DNA of 64,000 bases from Mesostigma viride (Eukaryota; Streptophyta; Mesostigmatophyceae; Mesostigmatales; Mesostigmataceae), in assembly GCA_009746045.1 (NCBI GenBank), contig RPFO01000412.1, forward strand, positions 928,662 through 992,661. The letters run 5' to 3'. Under the pieces are notes generated by a model. The model searched no databases and had not been told where the DNA came from. It saw only the letters and a program-made list of their open reading frames with translations. The translations under genes and the position numbers were made by a program. Below are positions 59,301-64,000 of the stretch, in pieces. Each line of letters starts with the position of its first letter. Position 1 is the stretch's first letter.

Positions 59301-62300
59301 GAGGATGAGGCGAGAAGGCTGCGAGCGGGCAGCCCTGGTCCTGGCCACATCGAGGAGAACCCAGAGCTGGTCACCAAGGGGCTGTTCAGCCATGACGAGG
59401 TGAGCAGAGGGGGGTAGGTGGCGTAATTGGGCAGTTTCTATACGGTGCAAGGGTGGTGCAAGGGCGTGGTGAGGCAAGGGGGTGGGCAGTGCAAGGGCAA
59501 CTGTAGAGTGTAGGGTTGCGCATGGCGCAGATGATTGGGTGTGCCTGGCACGGGGTCAGATGCAAGGATGTGCGCGGCCTGGTATGGGTTACGGTCAAGG
59601 TTGATTCATGCGGTGGAACGCACGGCACAAAGTGTACGGGGCTTGCACGGTCAAGGTTGATTCATGCGGTGGAACGCACGGCACAAAGTGTACGGGGCTT
59701 GCACGGTCAAGGTTGATTCATGCGGTGGAACGCACGGCACAAAGTGTACGGGGCTTACACGGTCAAGGTTGATTCATGCGGTGGAACGCACGGCACAAAG
59801 TGTACGGGGCTTGCACGGTCAAGGTTGACTCATGCGGTGGAACGCACGGCACAAAGTGTACGGGGCTTGCACGGTCAAGGTTGATTCATGCGGTGGAACG
59901 CACGGCACAAAGTGTACGGGGCTTGCACGGATGTTTGGATCTTTGGGGTCCTTCAAATGGAGGCCTCTGTTTGACTTGTTAATGGATCAACACGGTGGGA
60001 GAGCCACAGAGGCATTTCTTCATGGGTATACATACCAATGCTACTGAAACAAACACAGGGAGGGAAATGATCCCGTCTGTCGTCCGCCTCGCTGATGCAG
60101 GTGCTGTGTGTTGGTCTATGACCCATGTAGGAGCACTGAGGCGTGTGGTGACAGGGTGGCAGGTCCACGAAGCCGTGCTAGGTATAGGTTTCAGGGTCAT
60201 TCAGCCGTTGTCGCACACGCAGTGATTAGTGGGCATCTCTGCGTCATGCACATGTCACCTTTGACATGCTGGAGATGTCTGCAGGTAGGAACCTTTCCAA
60301 TCCATACGTTGTTTCATGCTGCCGTATGTGGCAGGCAGAACAAGCAAGCAAGTGTGCCCTGGTATTGGCACAATCATGTAGCATCAGCAACCACATGGTG
60401 CAACCATTGTTCACTGATCGACCCCATGCCATACCCAAACGAATTCCACTGCGCGCACGCCCCTATGATGTCTCCATCTCTGTTTGCTGTAGGTGTCTCC
60501 CTGGGACGTTCATGTCACTCCCATGCTTGGCTTTAGCCCCTCAGGAAAATGTCTGTAGTCAACTATGTTCTCTGCGTCTCTCCATGTGGCATGAACAAGC
60601 CCTGATGATTTATTTTTATCCGGTAACAACGCGTGCGTCTCCCGACCTGTACACACATGTACATGCACACACACCTCTCCATCCTCCCACAGCTGCACCG
60701 GAGCACCAGCCCCACGAGCGGCCGTCGCCCGACCTCCTCGCGCCCTGGCAGCATCAGCCCCTCTTCGGGGTTGCGCCGTGGGGATCCGCTTGGTTTCAGC
60801 TCCCGCCCAATCTCCCCGCTGCTGTCGCCGACACAAAAGGGCAAGCGGTCAGTATCTAGCCGCCCCGGCAGCACGTCGCCTACTTCGGCTGACAGCACTA
60901 CGTCACGGGAGCGCCCGAAGCAGCAGCGTGTGCCAGGTATCGCCAACCTGATGACGCTGCGTGCGGTGCAGCAGATAGCATCAGGGCGGTCGGAGCGGGA
61001 TGGGGCGAGCAGCGGGGGCACCACGGAGCGGTCGCTGTCGTCGCCCCGCCCGCTGAATATTCCCTCGAACTCGGACAAGGGGCCCCCGGTGCGGCTCAGC
61101 TCGCGCACGCTGCGGCTGGACATGGGGGGTGTGGCGGAGGGAGAGGAGTGGGAGGAGGGGAGTGGGAGTGAGGATGATGATGATGACGACGACGATGAGG
61201 AGGATGACAGTGACATGGATGACGATGATGATGATGACGATGATGTTAGTACGGATGACGATGACGATGATGACTATGATGACTATGATGACGACGATGA
61301 AGACGATGAAGACGATGACGATGTCAGTACGGATGATGACGAGGAGGAGAGTGGCAGTGGAACCGAGTGTGATGTGGAAGGTGAGGTTGGCGTTGGCAAC
61401 GGGAATAGGAAGCAACGGAAAATGTATGATGATGATGACGAGGAGGAAGAGGAGGAGGAGGAGGAGGAGGAGGAGGCAGAAGAAGAGGAGGATGGCGACA
61501 ATTATGGCAGTGGTGGTAAGGGGGGAGAGATTGATGGGGAGGCAACCGGCGCCGGGGTTGGGCCTGGCGGGGGCCCTGGCAGGCGCAGGAGCAAGAAAAC
61601 CGCGGGAAAAAGCTACCAGGATTTGAAGAAGCTGTGGCGAGAGAAAGAGGGAGGAAAGGAAAGAGAGAAGGCGGCCATGAGGGCCAAGAGGGGCGCCGGC
61701 TCGGCACCGGACGGTGACTTGTCGGAAGGTGATGATGTGGCGAATGGCAGCCTTAGTGAGGTGAGTCCCAAAGGTTCCTGCAGGAGGAGTAAGAAAAAGG
61801 ACCGCGAGGCGGGTGGTGCCTCGGGGGAGGATGGTGTCTTGGCATCCAGTGGTAAGGGCAGTGGGGACAGGCCCCACTCGCGCTCTGGCACCAAGGGCAG
61901 GAAGAGCAGCCGCAAGCACCGGCGCAGGAGCAAGGACGCGGGGACGATTGGAGATGATGCCGCAGATGCCAGCATAGTGCGGGAGGGTGGTGGCACTGTG
62001 GACTGCAGCGGGGTGGACACGGGCGTGAAGAGCAAGAGGCGTTCACGACGTCATCCAGATGTGGACAGGGAGGGTGAGGAGGGTGGGAATGGCGAGCCAC
62101 CGGCCAGTGGGCGCAGGAAGAGGAACGCAGGGGAGGGCAAGGACAGAGCGGATGGCGACGCGGCAGCTGGGGATGGTGCCACCGGGGAGGGTGGCAATGA
62201 CGAAGACGAAGAGCGGGCGGCACGCAGGGAGCGCCGCCGCCGCCGCCGCCTCAAGAAAAAGCGCAAGGCGGCCGCGCGCCGCCGCAAGCGCGAGATGCGG

Positions 62301-64000
62301 GCGAGCCCGGTGCTGCTTGGTGAGGGGAGCAACGAGAACCTGGAGGGGTACCCTGGCGTGCCCCACAAGACCCCTGCATTTGCCAACCCCTGGTTCAGCC
62401 AGGGCGCGAGCTTCAAGAAAGCGGGTGGGGGTGGTGTCGCCAGCATGGAGCTCTTCTTCCAGGACATACTCGCGTCGCTCCCTCAGTCGGCGCCCGTGAG
62501 TGCGCTGTTTCCTGGTCTGCAGCCGCGCGTGGGGGGTGGGGGGGCCCATGGTGCGGTCCACCCTGTGAGCGTGGCTCGTGTTCTTGAGGCCTCTAAGTCC
62601 CATCATGCGCCGGCTGACCCGGCGGGGGGCCACGGGGATGCCACCGAATGTGGGCCTGGGAAGACGGCCAAGAAGGGCGATGGCAAGGTCGATGATGCCA
62701 TGGCCCCGCTGCGGCGGCTGCGGTTGCTGCGAGAGGTGGCGATTAGTTGCGAGGTGTGGACAGAGGCAGACGAGCGGTCGTGGCAGCGGGTGCAGCGCGC
62801 GGCAAGCCGGGGGGCCAGCCGGGGCCATCACAAGCGGGGGTCAAAGGACCATCACCCTCGTCTTAGTGACCATCACGGCCATCATAGTGACCAGCGGCGG
62901 CAACGTGAGGATGCACAGGAGAACCCTCCTGTGGTGGCGGCGACAGCAGATGCGGGCGCGACAGTGACCGAGGGCGCAGCAGATGCCGCACTGGAAACAC
63001 CACAGAGTGAAGCAACGACGGGGCCGCGCCCCCACTCGGCCCATTCCGCCCGTATCGCCCACCCAACGGACATTTCGAGCCATCGGAACTCGCATGATGG
63101 CCCTGGCAACCATCACGAGGGGGGAGGTGCACCCCTGGGCAGCCATCGTGAGAGCGGGGGCGGGTTGCTGACGGTCGGTTGGAGTAACCGCTCGTTCGGG
63201 GAGCAGGTGGAGGTGGACGGTGCGGCTGCGGCCGCCAGCCTCATGGCTCGCATTGAGAGCACGATCGCGTCCAACATGGACGAGGTGGCGTCCCCGCTGG
63301 AGATGTGGGTGCGCCCGATGCATGGGGTTCCGGGGGCGCTCATCAAGTCACCGCGTAAGCTGCCGCTGGGGGAGGTGGCGCGCGACCATGGGGGAGCGGG
63401 GGGGCGGATGCCAGAGGTCAAGCCGGGGCGGACCGGGCATGTGCCCGTGGGTGCTGGCAGTTTGAGTACGTGGAGGGGGCCGTTGGTGCCGATGCGTGAG
63501 CTGGCAGAGGGGTCCAGCGGCGCGGCGACGTCACGATTCTCTCAAGGAGTGATGGGGGAACGGGAGCAGGAGCATGGTCGGGGGCTTGGGGGCACGGCCG
63601 CGGTGCCGTCTGCAGCAGCGGCGCACCCACACGTGCTGCCTCGCGCCAACGGGAACATGCGAGACGGCCGCGCGGGGTGGTGCGATGAGCATTGTGTCAA
63701 CGGCGAGCAAGGGCAAGGGCAGGGGCAGGGGCAGGGGCAGGAGCGCCCAGCGAGCCGTGAGAACGCGACAGATGGCGTCACGTCATGGGCCGACCTCAGC
63801 GCGGTCATGGCACGCCACAAGTGTGCGCGACCGGCACACAACAGCACGGCGTCTGTCGCCACTCCCTTGACGCGGCGTGGGGGGCTAGCGGCAGCGGAGC
63901 CAGTCGCAGGTGGCACCGCCGCCATGGGGCCATCGTTGCCGGCCAAGCCAGTAGCGCCAGCACCGACCTCTCCAGCCCTGCACAGGGACCCTGGGGCCGA
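56387..64000 (+). CDS. Large low-complexity acidic/basic protein, 3' end beyond window
   Basis: Not recognised. Exons: 56387-56443 (MEDIRNFYSGYDSAATEKQ), 57321-57398, 57807-59399, 60693 to beyond 64000. All junctions are phase 0, GT..AG. The frame stays open for the last 3.3 kb, giving at least 1,678 residues. Residues 1-115 look folded and conserved-like (HLRESMLPSMPFLNYCSSYT; KPWQRLQIDTDLTDASHHRR; YRVYDPMDPMFRKYSW). Then a polyQ run (~122-130), Ser/Arg/Gly-rich disorder, a ~110-residue Asp/Glu tract (61160-61500), a poly-Arg/Lys block (62215-62300) that may act as a nuclear localisation signal, and His-rich and Gln-Gly runs. Alternating acidic and basic disorder suggests a nuclear or scaffold protein (inference). 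Another short intron in exon 4 cannot be excluded. Confidence 0.75.
59590..59930. repeat. 56-bp tandem repeat, six copies
   Basis: The unit begins acggtcaaggttgattcatg and ends gtgtacggggcttgc. Copies are almost identical (one ttacac, one gactcat variant). It lies in intron 3 of the 56.4-kb gene. Confidence 0.95.

Overview
The window reads as nuclear DNA of a green alga. Genes are split by many short-to-long spliceosomal introns (GT..AG, mostly phase 0), the best gene is a chloroplast-type RSH1 (p)ppGpp hydrolase, and introns and spacers are crowded with microsatellites, minisatellites and non-LTR retrotransposon debris. A chlorophyte such as a chlamydomonadalean or volvocine alga is my inference; no rRNA, tRNA or organelle marker settles it. 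I see no prokaryotic operon, CRISPR array or integron.

Layout: 1-0.5 kb, retroelement 3' end. 0.77-3.3 kb, purine-rich minisatellite next to a minus-strand coiled-coil gene (3.5-5.2 kb). 5.2-10.4 kb, gene-poor, with one LINE fragment. 10.4-25.5 kb, RSH1-type gene on the minus strand, which I resolve into 14 exons whose phases all fit (1,205 codons). 25.5-26.6 kb, divergent spacer. 26.6-37.0 kb, a plus-strand gene that I resolve into 10 phase-consistent exons (251 aa, unknown function) with introns filled by satellites (TTTG, CCCA, an ~81-bp unit). 38-46 kb, a retrotransposon graveyard: at least four non-LTR families, several inserted into each other with visible target-site duplications, plus a SINE-like insert. 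47.06-55.69 kb, an 8.6-kb element with identical 210-bp terminal inverted repeats and a 9-bp target-site duplication, Mutator-like, carrying low-complexity arrays and minus-strand putative membrane-protein exons. 56.4-64.0 kb, a large plus-strand gene for a low-complexity acidic/basic protein that runs off the window.

Two signals stand out. First, the 47-55.7 kb element looks young (210/210 bp identity between its ends) and its cargo is not a transposase I recognise. Second, in both well-resolved genes, short stretches spanning exon/intron junctions recur as decayed copies inside the adjoining intron (at least ten junctions): 'echoes' of splice sites that may record how these introns grew and may supply cryptic splice sites.

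The RSH1-type protein keeps all hydrolase-domain metal/catalytic residues but has Ala where active ppGpp synthetases have Gly, as plant RSH1 has Ser, so I predict a hydrolase that lowers alarmone levels in the chloroplast.
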